A stretch of DNA of 64,000 nucleotides from an uncultured Lachnospiraceae bacterium. Lineage in GTDB: Bacteria; Bacillota; Clostridia; Lachnospirales; Lachnospiraceae. The stretch's first letter is position 1. Each line of letters opens with the position of its first letter. Made by a program: the position numbers and the translations under genes. The stretch covers positions 1-64,000 of the forward strand of contig CAMJHQ010000001.1 of the NCBI GenBank assembly GCA_946405625.1, given 5' to 3'. The notes under the pieces were generated by a model. It saw only the letters and a program-made list of their open reading frames with translations, did no database searches and was not told the DNA's origin. Below are positions 44,591 through 52,970 of the stretch, in pieces.

Positions 44591-44620
44591 GAGCAGGGGC
44601 AATACCCCTGCCTGTTTTTT
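44591..44620 (+). terminator. Attenuating hairpin between xylF-like and ATPase genes
   Basis: GCAGGGG-CAATA-CCCCTGC, with flanking ACAG/TGT pairing, is followed by T6. A second hairpin without a T-run (CAGAACTCC with GGGAGTTTTACTG) lies just before it at 44530-44564. The same layout is seen at 30598 in the other importer operon. Confidence 0.87.
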
Positions 44621-44640
44621 GACAGAAAGGAGGTAATGAC

Positions 44641-46185
44641 TTGTCTGATTTCATATTGGAGATGAAGGAAATTACCAAGCTTTATCCCGGTGTAAAAGCA
44701 CTTGATAATGTAAATCTGCAGGTAGAGCGCGGTGAGATACACGCACTTGTCGGAGAGAACGGTGCAGGAAAGTCTACACTTATGAATGTTCTTTCCGGAA
44801 CGATCCCATTCGGGGAATATACAGGTACCATCAAGTATGATGGCAATGAATGTGAATTTCACAATATTCACAACAGTGAGGAACTGGGAATAGTTATTAT
44901 TCATCAGGAATTGGCTCTCATCCCGGAACTTACCATAGCTGAGAATATGTTCCTCGGAAATGAGAGAAGTAATAAATTCGGAAAAATTAACTGGGGCGAA
45001 ACTTATAAGCAGGCCGCTGAACAGATGAAGCGAGTTGGCCTTAAGGAGAGCCCGTCAGTTTTGATTAAAGATATAGGAACAGGTAAACAGCAGCTGGTTG
45101 AGATTGCAAAGGCTCTTTCCAAGAACGTTAAGCTTCTTATTCTTGATGAGCCGACCTCATCACTTAATGAAGAGGATTCCAAGATGCTTCTCGACATGCT
45201 TCTCGGATTCAAGAAGGAAGGACTTACTTCTATTATCATTACCCACAAGCTGAACGAGGTTTCATATTGTGCGGACAGAATTACAGTCCTTCGAGACGGT
45301 TCGACTATTGAGACAATCGACAACCATGATCATAACATTGATGAAGACAGAATCATCAAGGGAATGGTTGGTCGTGAGCTTACGAACAGATTCCCGTCAC
45401 GTGAGCGTAACATAGGAAGCGAGGTTATCCTCGAGGCTAAGGACTGGACGGTATATCATCCTGTTTATACAGATAAATGTATGGATAAGAAGGTTAACTT
45501 CAGGGTTCATAAGGGTGAGATTATCGGTTTCTCAGGACTTCAGGGAGCAGGAAGAACAGAGCTTGCTATGTCACTCTTCGGAAAGAGTTACGGAAGTAAC
45601 ATTTCCGGACAGGAATATATAAACGGTAAAGAGGTTCATCTGAAAAACGAGCATGATGCCATAGCACATGGACTTGCATACGTTACAGAGGATAGAAAAA
45701 CAAACGGACTTGTGCTTTCGGATTCCATAGCATGGAATACAACAATGGCTAAGATGGAAAAGGTTGCCAACAAGGGAATCATCGATTTTGCCAAAGAGAA
45801 GAAAGTAGCACAGGAATATGTTGTGGCAATGAAGACCAAGACTCCGAGTGTTGATCAGTCGGTCGGCAATCTGTCCGGTGGAAATCAGCAGAAGGTGCTT
45901 CTTTCCAAATGGATGTTTGCGGAACCGGATGTACTTATACTTGATGAGCCGACCAGAGGTATCGATGTCGGTGCTAAGTATGAGATTTATTGTATCATGA
46001 ATGAAATGGTTGCCCAGGGCAAGGCGGTAGTTATGATTTCATCAGAGCTGCCGGAACTTCTCGGAATGTGTGACCGTATTTATGTAATGAATGAAGGTGA
46101 GATAGTCGGCGAATTTAAGGCCGAGGAAGCTACTCAGGAGAAGATCATGGGAGCTATCCTTTCTCACAAAAATGACAACATATAA
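44641..46185 (+). CDS. xylG: D-xylose-type ABC transporter ATPase
   Basis: The 514-residue protein has two ATP-binding domains. The first has Walker [17 protein letters not shown] and Walker [15 protein letters not shown]. The second has [16 protein letters not shown], signature [14 protein letters not shown] and Walker [14 protein letters not shown]. The [14 protein letters not shown] segment after the first Walker A is typical of XylG/MglA relatives. Translation starts at TTG 44641, six bases after AAAGGAGGT; no in-frame ATG is better placed. It drives uptake through the single permease encoded next. Confidence 0.92.
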   Translation: MSDFILEMKEITKLYPGVKALDNVNLQVERGEIHALVGENGAGKSTLMNVLSGTIPFGEYTGTIKYDGNECEFHNIHNSEELGIVIIHQELALIPELTIAENMFLGNERSNKFGKINWGETYKQAAEQMKRVGLKESPSVLIKDIGTGKQQLVEIAKALSKNVKLLILDEPTSSLNEEDSKMLLDMLLGFKKEGLTSIIITHKLNEVSYCADRITVLRDGSTIETIDNHDHNIDEDRIIKGMVGRELTNRFPSRERNIGSEVILEAKDWTVYHPVYTDKCMDKKVNFRVHKGEIIGFSGLQGAGRTELAMSLFGKSYGSNISGQEYINGKEVHLKNEHDAIAHGLAYVTEDRKTNGLVLSDSIAWNTTMAKMEKVANKGIIDFAKEKKVAQEYVVAMKTKTPSVDQSVGNLSGGNQQKVLLSKWMFAEPDVLILDEPTRGIDVGAKYEIYCIMNEMVAQGKAVVMISSELPELLGMCDRIYVMNEGEIVGEFKAEEATQEKIMGAILSHKNDNI

Positions 46186-46200
46186 GGAGGCGTACGGCAA

Positions 46201-47355
46201 ATGAATGTCAAAACATTTATAAAAAAATACACCATGGTTCTTGCATTGGTAGTAGTATTTATATTCTTTACCATACTTACCGATGGAAAACTTGTTCTGG
46301 CTCAGAATATATCAAACCTCCTGCTTCAGAACGCTTACGTTCTGGTTATGGCATGTGGAATGCTTCTCTGTATTCTGACCGGTGGTAACGTAGACCTTTC
46401 TGTAGGTTCTACACTTTGTCTTTCAGCTGCTCTTGCAGCAAAGATTATGGATATGGGAAAGAGTCCTTTCCTTGCAATCCTTGTTTCGCTTGCAGTTTCT
46501 GTAGTAATCGGAATCTGGCAGGGATGGTTGATCGGATATGTACATATTCCTCCATTCATCTGTACACTTGCCGGAATGTTCCTCTTCAGAGGTCTTGCGA
46601 GAGTTGTACTTGATTCAAGAACAATCAGTGTAATGAATGATAAGTTCAATAACCTTTTCACATCATATATCCAGATTTCCGGATTTGATGAGAAAGGTAA
46701 TTGTAAATCTGCGATCATCGTTGGTATTGTTGTAGCAGTAGCACTCCTGGTATTCACACTTCTGGGTATTGCAAAGAAGAAAAAGCAGGGTATTGAAGGA
46801 TCGGCAATTGCTTCATTAATAAAGATAATTATAATCGATGTACTTATAGTAATCTATTCACTTAAGCTTTCACAGTATAAGGGTATTCCTGTAATGCTTA
46901 TCTGGATTCTTGTAGTAGTTCTTATATTTGCATTCTTTACATCATCAACAGTATTTGGTCGTTACTTCTATGCAGTCGGTGGTAATGAGAAGGCAACAAA
47001 GCTTTCAGGTATCGATCCTAGAAAGGTTTATTTCTGGGCATACTTCCTTATGAGCTTCCTTGCAGGTTTCTCAGGACTCCTCGTTGCATCACGTATCGGT
47101 TCTGTTGACGGTAACATGGGTAACTCATATGAGATGGACGCTATCGCTTCATGTTTCATCGGTGGTGCTTCTGCATACGGTGGATCAGGTACAGTACCTG
47201 GAATCATGATCGGTGCTATTCTTCTCGGTGTTATCAACCAGGGTATGTCAATCTACGGTCTGCCTGATCAGTGGCAGTATGTTGTTAAGGGAGCAGTTCT
47301 CCTCATAGCCGTAGTATTCGACGTAGTTTCAAATCATAAGACAGGAAAATCTTGA
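46201..47355 (+). CDS. xylH: D-xylose-type ABC transporter permease
   Basis: The 384-residue integral membrane protein has ten or more hydrophobic helices and the BPD_transp_2 motifs ACGMLLCILTGGNVDLSVGS, GWLIGYVHIPPFICTLAGMF and RYFYAVGGNEKATKLSGIDP, with DAIASCFIGGASAYGGSGTV near the end. The length and the extra central helices fit the XylH branch, which works as a homodimer. AAGGAGG precedes the ATG. A small membrane protein gene overlaps its stop by four bases (ATGA). Confidence 0.92.
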   Translation: MNVKTFIKKYTMVLALVVVFIFFTILTDGKLVLAQNISNLLLQNAYVLVMACGMLLCILTGGNVDLSVGSTLCLSAALAAKIMDMGKSPFLAILVSLAVSVVIGIWQGWLIGYVHIPPFICTLAGMFLFRGLARVVLDSRTISVMNDKFNNLFTSYIQISGFDEKGNCKSAIIVGIVVAVALLVFTLLGIAKKKKQGIEGSAIASLIKIIIIDVLIVIYSLKLSQYKGIPVMLIWILVVVLIFAFFTSSTVFGRYFYAVGGNEKATKLSGIDPRKVYFWAYFLMSFLAGFSGLLVASRIGSVDGNMGNSYEMDAIASCFIGGASAYGGSGTVPGIMIGAILLGVINQGMSIYGLPDQWQYVVKGAVLLIAVVFDVVSNHKTGKS

Positions 47356-47570
47356 TGACAGATAATAATTTTACGAAGCTTATATTACGGCTGCTGGTTG
47401 CAGCATATATAATCTATCTTGGTTACATGCTCCTGACAACGGCAGGAGCATCTGACCATAAAATAGTATTCATCATAATAGGTATATTCTTTCTTGTTGC
47501 GGATGCGGGCTTTATTGGTTTTACCATATACTCCTTTATCAAAAGCAAAAAGTCCGATGACAATAAGTAA
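47352..47570 (+). CDS. Small two-helix membrane protein coupled to xylH
   Basis: The 72-residue protein has two hydrophobic helices (about residues 9-29 and 36-58) and a Lys/Asp-rich end. Its start overlaps the permease stop as ATGA, so translation is coupled and expression is assured if the permease is made. It may be an accessory of the importer or an unrelated passenger; I do not recognise a family. Confidence 0.75.
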   Translation: MMTDNNFTKLILRLLVAAYIIYLGYMLLTTAGASDHKIVFIIIGIFFLVADAGFIGFTIYSFIKSKKSDDNK

Positions 47571-47577
47571 GAGCTGA

Positions 47578-47614
47578 TGTGGCAGTGAGTTTTCCTTTTA
47601 TCACTGCCACATTT
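47578..47614 (+). terminator. First of two terminators ending the xylose-type importer operon
   Basis: TGTGGCAGTGA and TCACTGCCACA form an eleven-base perfect stem with a 12-base loop, followed by TTT. Confidence 0.82.
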
Positions 47615-47626
47615 GGCGTTTTACAG

Positions 47627-47690
47627 AAAAAATACCACAGGACACAACCCGGCTCGTTATGAGTCGGGCTGTGTCCTGTGGTATTTTTTT
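47627..47690 (+). terminator. Second, very strong terminator
   Basis: AAAAATACCACAGGACACA pairs with TGTGTCCTGTGGTATTTTT, and an inner stem CCGGCTC pairs with GAGTCGG, giving a hairpin of more than 25 pairs with a T7 run. It is symmetric in A/T tails and may act on both strands. Confidence 0.93.
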
Positions 47691-47753
47691 CAGTCGCACA
47701 CTTGTGGCCTAAACATAGGAGGATTTAACTGCTGAAAATCATGAGGATTTAAT

Positions 47754-47782
47754 TTGACAAACGAAGGTGATAGGAGTAGCAT
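47754..47782 (+). promoter_or_regulatory. Promoter candidate of the phosphonate cluster
   Basis: TTGACA (47754-47759) and TAGCAT (47777-47782) are 17 bp apart. The 200-nt leader to the first gene contains small hairpins (TTCATTTT with AAAATGAA, and GATTTT with AAAATC), with no motif I can name. Confidence 0.5.
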
Positions 47783-47982
47783 AGCAAATGTAAGTGTTCA
47801 TTTTCTATTAAATCAACTTAAAAAATGAACGGATTAGTTATTCGGATTTTTGAAAATCTGAGAAATATGTTCATTATCTGCATGATATGAGTAAATGTTT
47901 GATACAAAAATGATGCTTGAATAAGGCAGGATAATACGAAATGGTGCAGAATGATGCAAATCAATCTACAGGAGGAAACAGA

Positions 47983-48879
47983 GTGGAACGGGGATTGACT
48001 GAAAAACAGTTTGATATTTTGGAGAAACTGGCGGGGGCCGACAGTACCCTTTCGCAAAGGGATCTCGAAAAAGCTACGGGATATTCTCTCGGGACTATCA
48101 ATAAGGTAATTAAGGAGCTTTCAGAGCTCGGATATGTTAATAACGGAGAGCTTACGGATGAAGGTCTGAATGCACTTGAACCATATAGGGCAAAACGAGC
48201 AATCTTTATTGCTGCGGGATTCGGTTCACGTCTGGTACCTATAACATTTAATACACCGAAACCACTTGTAAGAGTACATGGCGAGAGAATAATTGATGCA
48301 CTTCTTGATGCGTGTCTTGCTGCAGGAATTGAGGAAATATATATTGTCCGCGGATATCTGGCTGAGCAGTTCGATCAGCTTCTCTATAAATATCCGATGG
48401 TTAAATTCCTTGAGAATCCTGTATATAATGAAGCGAATAATATTTCGAGTTCGCTTGTGGCTAAGCATCTTCTCTCAAATGCATACGTTTTTGAGGCAGA
48501 TCTTCTGATCAGCAACCCGAAGATAATCACAAAGTATCATTATACATCTGATTTTCTCGGAATTAAGGTTGACCGTACGGATGACTGGTGCTTTGATGTT
48601 AAAGATAATGTGATAGTGGAAGAGAAAGTCGGCGGAACTGACTGCTGGCAGATGGTAGGTATTTCTTACTGGAACGAAGAAGACGGCAAGAAACTTGAAA
48701 GTGATATTGCGGAAGTTTATTCGACTCCGGGCGGAAAGGAAAGATACTGGGAGCAGGTTCCGCTTGTATATAAGAAGGATAATTACAGTGTCAGAGTAAG
48801 AGAATGCTTTGCTGAGGATATAGTCGAAATCGATACATTCAGAGAGCTGAAAGCAATAGATAAAACTTATGATGTATAA
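47983..48879 (+). CDS. pntC: Winged-helix domain fused to a LicC/PntC-like nucleotidyltransferase (probable 2-AEP cytidylyltransferase)
   Basis: The 298-residue protein has an N-terminal winged helix (residues about 5-65: LTEKQFDILEKLAG, DLEKATGYSLGTINKVIKEL) and a sugar-nucleotidyltransferase-type domain (about 70-298) with IFIAAGFGSRLVPITFNTPK and PLVRVHGERIID, the nucleotide-binding signature of LicC-type CTP:phosphocholine cytidylyltransferases. A 2-AEP transaminase gene follows by 91 bp, so CTP:2-aminoethylphosphonate cytidylyltransferase (PntC), making CMP-2-AEP for transfer to a glycan or lipid, is the best reading. Phosphocholine is the alternative substrate. GTG 47983 is chosen, seven bases after GGAGG; an ATG fourteen codons upstream lacks a site. 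Confidence 0.75.
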   Translation: MERGLTEKQFDILEKLAGADSTLSQRDLEKATGYSLGTINKVIKELSELGYVNNGELTDEGLNALEPYRAKRAIFIAAGFGSRLVPITFNTPKPLVRVHGERIIDALLDACLAAGIEEIYIVRGYLAEQFDQLLYKYPMVKFLENPVYNEANNISSSLVAKHLLSNAYVFEADLLISNPKIITKYHYTSDFLGIKVDRTDDWCFDVKDNVIVEEKVGGTDCWQMVGISYWNEEDGKKLESDIAEVYSTPGGKERYWEQVPLVYKKDNYSVRVRECFAEDIVEIDTFRELKAIDKTYDV

Positions 48880-48970
48880 AGCTATTTGTCTTACGGAAGA
48901 TCGGGACAAAGAATCGAATAAAGTAAATGAATTTAACTACAAATGATACGACAATACGGAGGTCAGTAAA

Positions 48971-50113
48971 ATGTTTGAAAATATGAGTATTAAAAGAAAT
49001 ATACTTCTTAATCCGGGACCGTCAACTACAACGGATTCGGTTAAGTTTGCACAGATCGTACCGGATATCTGTCCGAGAGAGAAGGAATTCGGCGGACTTA
49101 TGAAGGGACTTCGTGAGGATCTTGTAAAGATAGTTCACGGAGATCTCGATAAGTATACATCGGTTCTTTTCTGTGGATCGGGTACTATCAATATTGATGT
49201 CTGCATCAATTCACTTCTCCCTGAAGGAAAGAAAGTTCTGATCGTCAACAATGGTGCATACAGTACAAGGGCAGTTGAGGTCTGCGAATATTACGGACTT
49301 CCGCATATCAATCTTACATTTCCTGTAGATGAAAGACCTGATCTTGAGGTAGTAGAGAAAACATTTAAGGAGAATCCTGATATCGGACTTGTTCATACAA
49401 CACATAACGAGACAGGTACGGGAATCCTAAATCCTATAAGAGAGATCGGAGCAATTGCTCATAAGTATGGGGCTACATTTACGGTTGATACAACAAGTAC
49501 TTATGCTATGCGCCCTATCAATATCGAGGAAGATAATATAGACTTCCTGATGGCTTCGGCGCAGAAGGGTCTTATGGCCTTTACAGGTCTTTCTTTTGTA
49601 GTCGGAAACAGAGCTATCATTGAGGAGTCTGCAAATTATCCGAAGAGAAGCTATTACTGCAATCTCTTTATGCAGTATGATTTTTTCGAAAGAACAGGAG
49701 AAATGCATTTCACTCCACCTGTTCAGACAATCTATGCAACAATTCAGGCACTTAAGGAATATTGGGCAGAGGGCGAAGAAGCAAAGTGGGCAAGACATAC
49801 AAGAGTCTTTAATGCAATCAATGCAGGGCTTGATGAACTCGGCTTCAAGCAGGTTATAAAGCCTGAGGAAAGAGCGGGACTTGTTTCATCGGCTATCTAT
49901 CCCGATGATCCGAACTGGGATTTTGAGAAGGTACATGATTACTGCTATGATAGAGGATTCACAATCTATCCGGGTAAGATTTCAACAACGAATACCTTCA
50001 GACTCTGCGCGCTCGGTGCCATCGATGAAGATGATATCAAGGACTTCTTCAAGGTGTTCAGAGCGGCACTTGATGAATATAAGGTTCAGGTTCCTATCGT
50101 TTATAACAAATAG
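48971..50113 (+). CDS. phnW: 2-aminoethylphosphonate-pyruvate transaminase
   Basis: The 380-residue PLP enzyme starts with the family motif ILLNPGPSTTTDSVKFAQIV, carries HTTHNETGTGILNPI and the PLP-lysine region FLMASAQKGLMAFTGLSFVV, and ends as a full-length family member. In biosynthetic clusters it converts phosphonoacetaldehyde plus an amino donor to 2-aminoethylphosphonate (the AepZ role). The pepM and decarboxylase genes directly downstream fix this direction; no phosphonatase (phnX) is present, which argues against breakdown. ACGGAGG precedes the ATG by about eight bases. Confidence 0.92.
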   Translation: MFENMSIKRNILLNPGPSTTTDSVKFAQIVPDICPREKEFGGLMKGLREDLVKIVHGDLDKYTSVLFCGSGTINIDVCINSLLPEGKKVLIVNNGAYSTRAVEVCEYYGLPHINLTFPVDERPDLEVVEKTFKENPDIGLVHTTHNETGTGILNPIREIGAIAHKYGATFTVDTTSTYAMRPINIEEDNIDFLMASAQKGLMAFTGLSFVVGNRAIIEESANYPKRSYYCNLFMQYDFFERTGEMHFTPPVQTIYATIQALKEYWAEGEEAKWARHTRVFNAINAGLDELGFKQVIKPEERAGLVSSAIYPDDPNWDFEKVHDYCYDRGFTIYPGKISTTNTFRLCALGAIDEDDIKDFFKVFRAALDEYKVQVPIVYNK

Positions 50114-50169
50114 TATAAATTCGGATTTACAATAGGAATAGAATCTGTGGGAAAAATGAGGAGTGAAAG

Positions 50170-51465
50170 ATGAAGAAAGTATATACATGCTTTTGTACGG
50201 ACGTAATCCATGACGGGCATTTGAATATTTTAAATGAGGCGAAGAAGTACGGACGAGTAATAGTAGGATGTCTCAGTGATAAGGCACTTATAAGATATAA
50301 CCGTTTTCCGACTGTATCTCAGGAGGAAAGAGTAAAGCTTTATCGTTCGCTTGAAGGAGTCGATGAGGTTGTCATTCAGGAAGATATGCTTTATGATGAT
50401 GTGCTTATGCTGATCCAGCCGGACATTGTGATTCATGGTGATAACTGGAAAGAGGGTCCGGAAAAGGCAATCAGAGATCACGTCGAGAAACTCGTAAAGG
50501 GATATGGTGGTGAACTGATCGATATTCCATATACATATAATGAGAAGGTGAAGAAACTGGATCTTCAGCTTAAGGAGAAACTCTCAATGCCTGAATACAG
50601 ACGGAAGAGACTTCGTCAGCTGATAGAGATGACACCGGTTGTTAAGACTATGGAAGCACATTCAGGTCTTACGGGGCTCATAGTTGAGAAGACCGTAGTT
50701 GAGCATGAGGGAAAGCTTGATCAGTTTGATGCAATGTGGGTAAGTTCTCTCTGCGACAGTACAGCAAAGGGTAAACCGGATATAGAGCTGGTTGATATGA
50801 CTTCGAGATTCAGAACTATCGATGATATCATGGAAGTTACAACCAAGCCGATCATTTTTGACGGAGATACAGGCGGACTTACGGAGCATTTCGTATATAC
50901 TGTCCGTTCTCTTGAAAGAATGGGAGTTTCGGCTGTGATAATAGAGGATAAAACAGGTCTCAAGAAGAACAGTCTGTTTGGAACAGAGGTTGAGCAGACA
51001 CAGGCATCAATCGAAGATTTCAGTGAGAAGATAGCTGCCGGCAAGAAGGCTCAGCTTACGGATGATTTCATGATAATCGCTCGTATTGAAAGTCTGATCC
51101 TTGAAAGAGGTATGGAAGATGCACTTGAGAGAGCAGCAGCTTTCGTTAAGGCAGGAGCTGACGGAATCATGATACACAGCAGACGCAAGGATCCGGCTGA
51201 AATACTGGAATTCTGCGACAAGTTCAGAGAGACGGATAAGAAAACGCCTATTGTTGTTGTTCCGTCTTCCTTCAATACAATAACAGAAGCAGAACTGGCA
51301 GAGCATGGAGTCAATATCGTAATCTATGCAAACCAGCTGACCAGATCCGCATTTCCTGCAATGAAGAAGACTGCGGAGGATATCCTGAAGTATCATAGAG
51401 CCAAGGAAGTAGATGACAGACTTATGCCGATCAAGGATATTATAACTTTGATCGATGAGCTGTAG
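50170..51465 (+). CDS. pepM: Cytidylyltransferase-like domain fused to phosphoenolpyruvate mutase
   Basis: The 431-residue protein has an N-terminal GCT-type nucleotidyltransferase fold (residues about 1-130) with the HxGH motif at 14-17 (CTDVIHDGHLNI), and a PEP mutase/isocitrate lyase-fold domain (about 145-431). The mutase motif EDKTGLKKNS (259-268) corresponds to the EDKxxPKxNS signature that separates PEP mutase from lyases, and DGDTGG (231-236) supplies metal ligands. It rearranges PEP to phosphonopyruvate, making the C-P bond. Such fusions are known in other bacteria. The transaminase gene ends 56 bp upstream; GAGGAG precedes the ATG. Confidence 0.93.
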   Translation: MKKVYTCFCTDVIHDGHLNILNEAKKYGRVIVGCLSDKALIRYNRFPTVSQEERVKLYRSLEGVDEVVIQEDMLYDDVLMLIQPDIVIHGDNWKEGPEKAIRDHVEKLVKGYGGELIDIPYTYNEKVKKLDLQLKEKLSMPEYRRKRLRQLIEMTPVVKTMEAHSGLTGLIVEKTVVEHEGKLDQFDAMWVSSLCDSTAKGKPDIELVDMTSRFRTIDDIMEVTTKPIIFDGDTGGLTEHFVYTVRSLERMGVSAVIIEDKTGLKKNSLFGTEVEQTQASIEDFSEKIAAGKKAQLTDDFMIIARIESLILERGMEDALERAAAFVKAGADGIMIHSRRKDPAEILEFCDKFRETDKKTPIVVVPSSFNTITEAELAEHGVNIVIYANQLTRSAFPAMKKTAEDILKYHRAKEVDDRLMPIKDIITLIDEL

Positions 51466-51512
51466 GTATATAACATATAAAATATAGTTAATGATTGGGA
51501 GAATCAGATCAT

Positions 51513-52634
51513 ATGAAAGTTGAGAGACTAGTTGAGATAATCGGTTCGGATTTTTATACGGGAGTTCCGGACAGTCAGCTTAAAGCACTTTGCAATTACC
51601 TTATGAATACCTATGGTATTGATAAGAATCATCATATAATTGCGGCAAATGAAGGAAACTGTACTGCACTTGCAGCGGGATATCATCTTGCTACAGGTAA
51701 GGTTCCCGTAATCTATATGCAGAACAGTGGAGAGGGAAATATAATCAATCCGGTTGCAAGTCTTATGAATGATAAGGTATATGCGATTCCTGCAGTATTC
51801 ATCGTAGGATGGAGAGGTGAACCGGGGATACATGATGAGCCGCAGCATATCTATCAGGGAGAAGTTACGGTTAAGCTTCTTGAGGATATGGATATAGCTA
51901 CATTTATAATAGGCAAAGATACAACAGATGAAGAAGTTGAAGAAGCGATGAAGGGCTTCCGTGATGTCCTTGCAAAGGGCAAGGATGTTGCCTTCGTTAT
52001 CCGTAAGGGTGCGATTTCTTATGATGAGAAAGTAGAGTATAAGAATGATAACGAGATGGTCCGTGAAGAGATCATCAGACATATAGCTGATGTGACTGGA
52101 GAAGATCCTGTCATCAGTACAACAGGTAAAGCCAGCCGTGAGCTTTTCGAGATCAGAGAGGCAAAGGGTGAAAGTCATAAATATGATTTCCTTACTGTTG
52201 GAAGTATGGGACATGCATCATCCATCGCACTCGGAGTTGCGATAAATAAGCCGGATACAAAGGTTTGGTGCATCGATGGTGACGGTGCGGCACTTATGCA
52301 TATGGGAGCTATGGCAGTAGTAGGAGCGAACAGCCCTTCGAATCTCGTGCATATCGTTATCAACAATTCCGCACATGAAACAGTCGGTGGAATGCCGACG
52401 GTTGCCGGAAATGCAAATCTTCCGGTAATAGCTCTTGCGTGCGGTTATAAGAAAGCGGCATCGGTTGACAGCTTTGAGGCACTGGACGCCGCACTTCTTG
52501 AAGCGAAGGAAAGTGATGAGTTATTCTTCCTTGAAGTTAAGTGTTCTATCGGAGCAAGAGACGATCTTGGCAGACCGACAACAACAGCACTCGAGAATAA
52601 AGTAAACTTTATGGAATATCTGAAGACAATATAA
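51513..52634 (+). CDS. ppd: Phosphonopyruvate decarboxylase
   Basis: The 373-residue thiamine diphosphate enzyme has the PYR-domain activating Glu in AANEGNCTALAAGYHLATGK, the VGWRGEPGIHDEPQHIYQG segment typical of phosphonopyruvate decarboxylase, and the PP-domain cofactor motif GDGAALMHMGAMAVVGA...VINN. It converts phosphonopyruvate to phosphonoacetaldehyde, the irreversible step that pulls the mutase reaction forward. ATG 51513 is chosen because GGGAGA lies upstream; a TTG six codons earlier overlaps that site. A terminator follows the gene. Confidence 0.94.
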   Translation: MKVERLVEIIGSDFYTGVPDSQLKALCNYLMNTYGIDKNHHIIAANEGNCTALAAGYHLATGKVPVIYMQNSGEGNIINPVASLMNDKVYAIPAVFIVGWRGEPGIHDEPQHIYQGEVTVKLLEDMDIATFIIGKDTTDEEVEEAMKGFRDVLAKGKDVAFVIRKGAISYDEKVEYKNDNEMVREEIIRHIADVTGEDPVISTTGKASRELFEIREAKGESHKYDFLTVGSMGHASSIALGVAINKPDTKVWCIDGDGAALMHMGAMAVVGANSPSNLVHIVINNSAHETVGGMPTVAGNANLPVIALACGYKKAASVDSFEALDAALLEAKESDELFFLEVKCSIGARDDLGRPTTTALENKVNFMEYLKTI

Positions 52635-52654
52635 TACAATTAAGATAATTGATC

Positions 52655-52690
52655 AGCCCTCGCACAGCAAATTCTGTGTGGGGGCTTTTG
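52655..52690 (+). terminator. Terminator after the phosphonopyruvate decarboxylase gene
   Basis: AGCCC-t-CGCACAG and CTGTGTG-GGGGCT form a stem with small mismatches, followed by TTTTGTG. The next 280 bp (52691-52970) are AT-rich and hold no gene I can support; a TATAAT at 52701 has no matching -35. Confidence 0.75.
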
Positions 52691-52970
52691 TGTTGTTCAC
52701 GTATAATATATGTTGTTTACTCAATTAGCATTTATGCACGAACTGATATTTCATGGATATTCTTACGCATATGGTATGGAGTCAGCTCATTTGCTTCACT
52801 GTTTATGACGAGAGGTGGGATTTGGCTATATCGCAAATACATATAAATATTATGATACAGATATAAAGAATATGATATACGCTCTTAGCCTCAATGTTAA
52901 TATATTATCAGTATATCTTCGTGTAGATATATAAGAAACTCTTCAATCGGAGTATGGAGGAGGAATGGGG

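Noticed and set aside
47591-47690. Possible insertion-sequence or attachment-site ends from the long inverted repeat
   Set aside because: The inverted repeat has terminator geometry with a T7 tail, and no transposase or target duplication is present.
48226-52214. Several minus-strand frames of 80-228 codons opposite the phosphonate genes
   Set aside because: They overlap well-supported plus-strand enzymes, have low-quality composition and lack ribosome-binding sites.
52649-52846. Open frame of 65 codons after the phosphonopyruvate decarboxylase gene
   Set aside because: It runs through a terminator, has no ribosome-binding site and resembles no known protein. A decayed gene fragment cannot be excluded.
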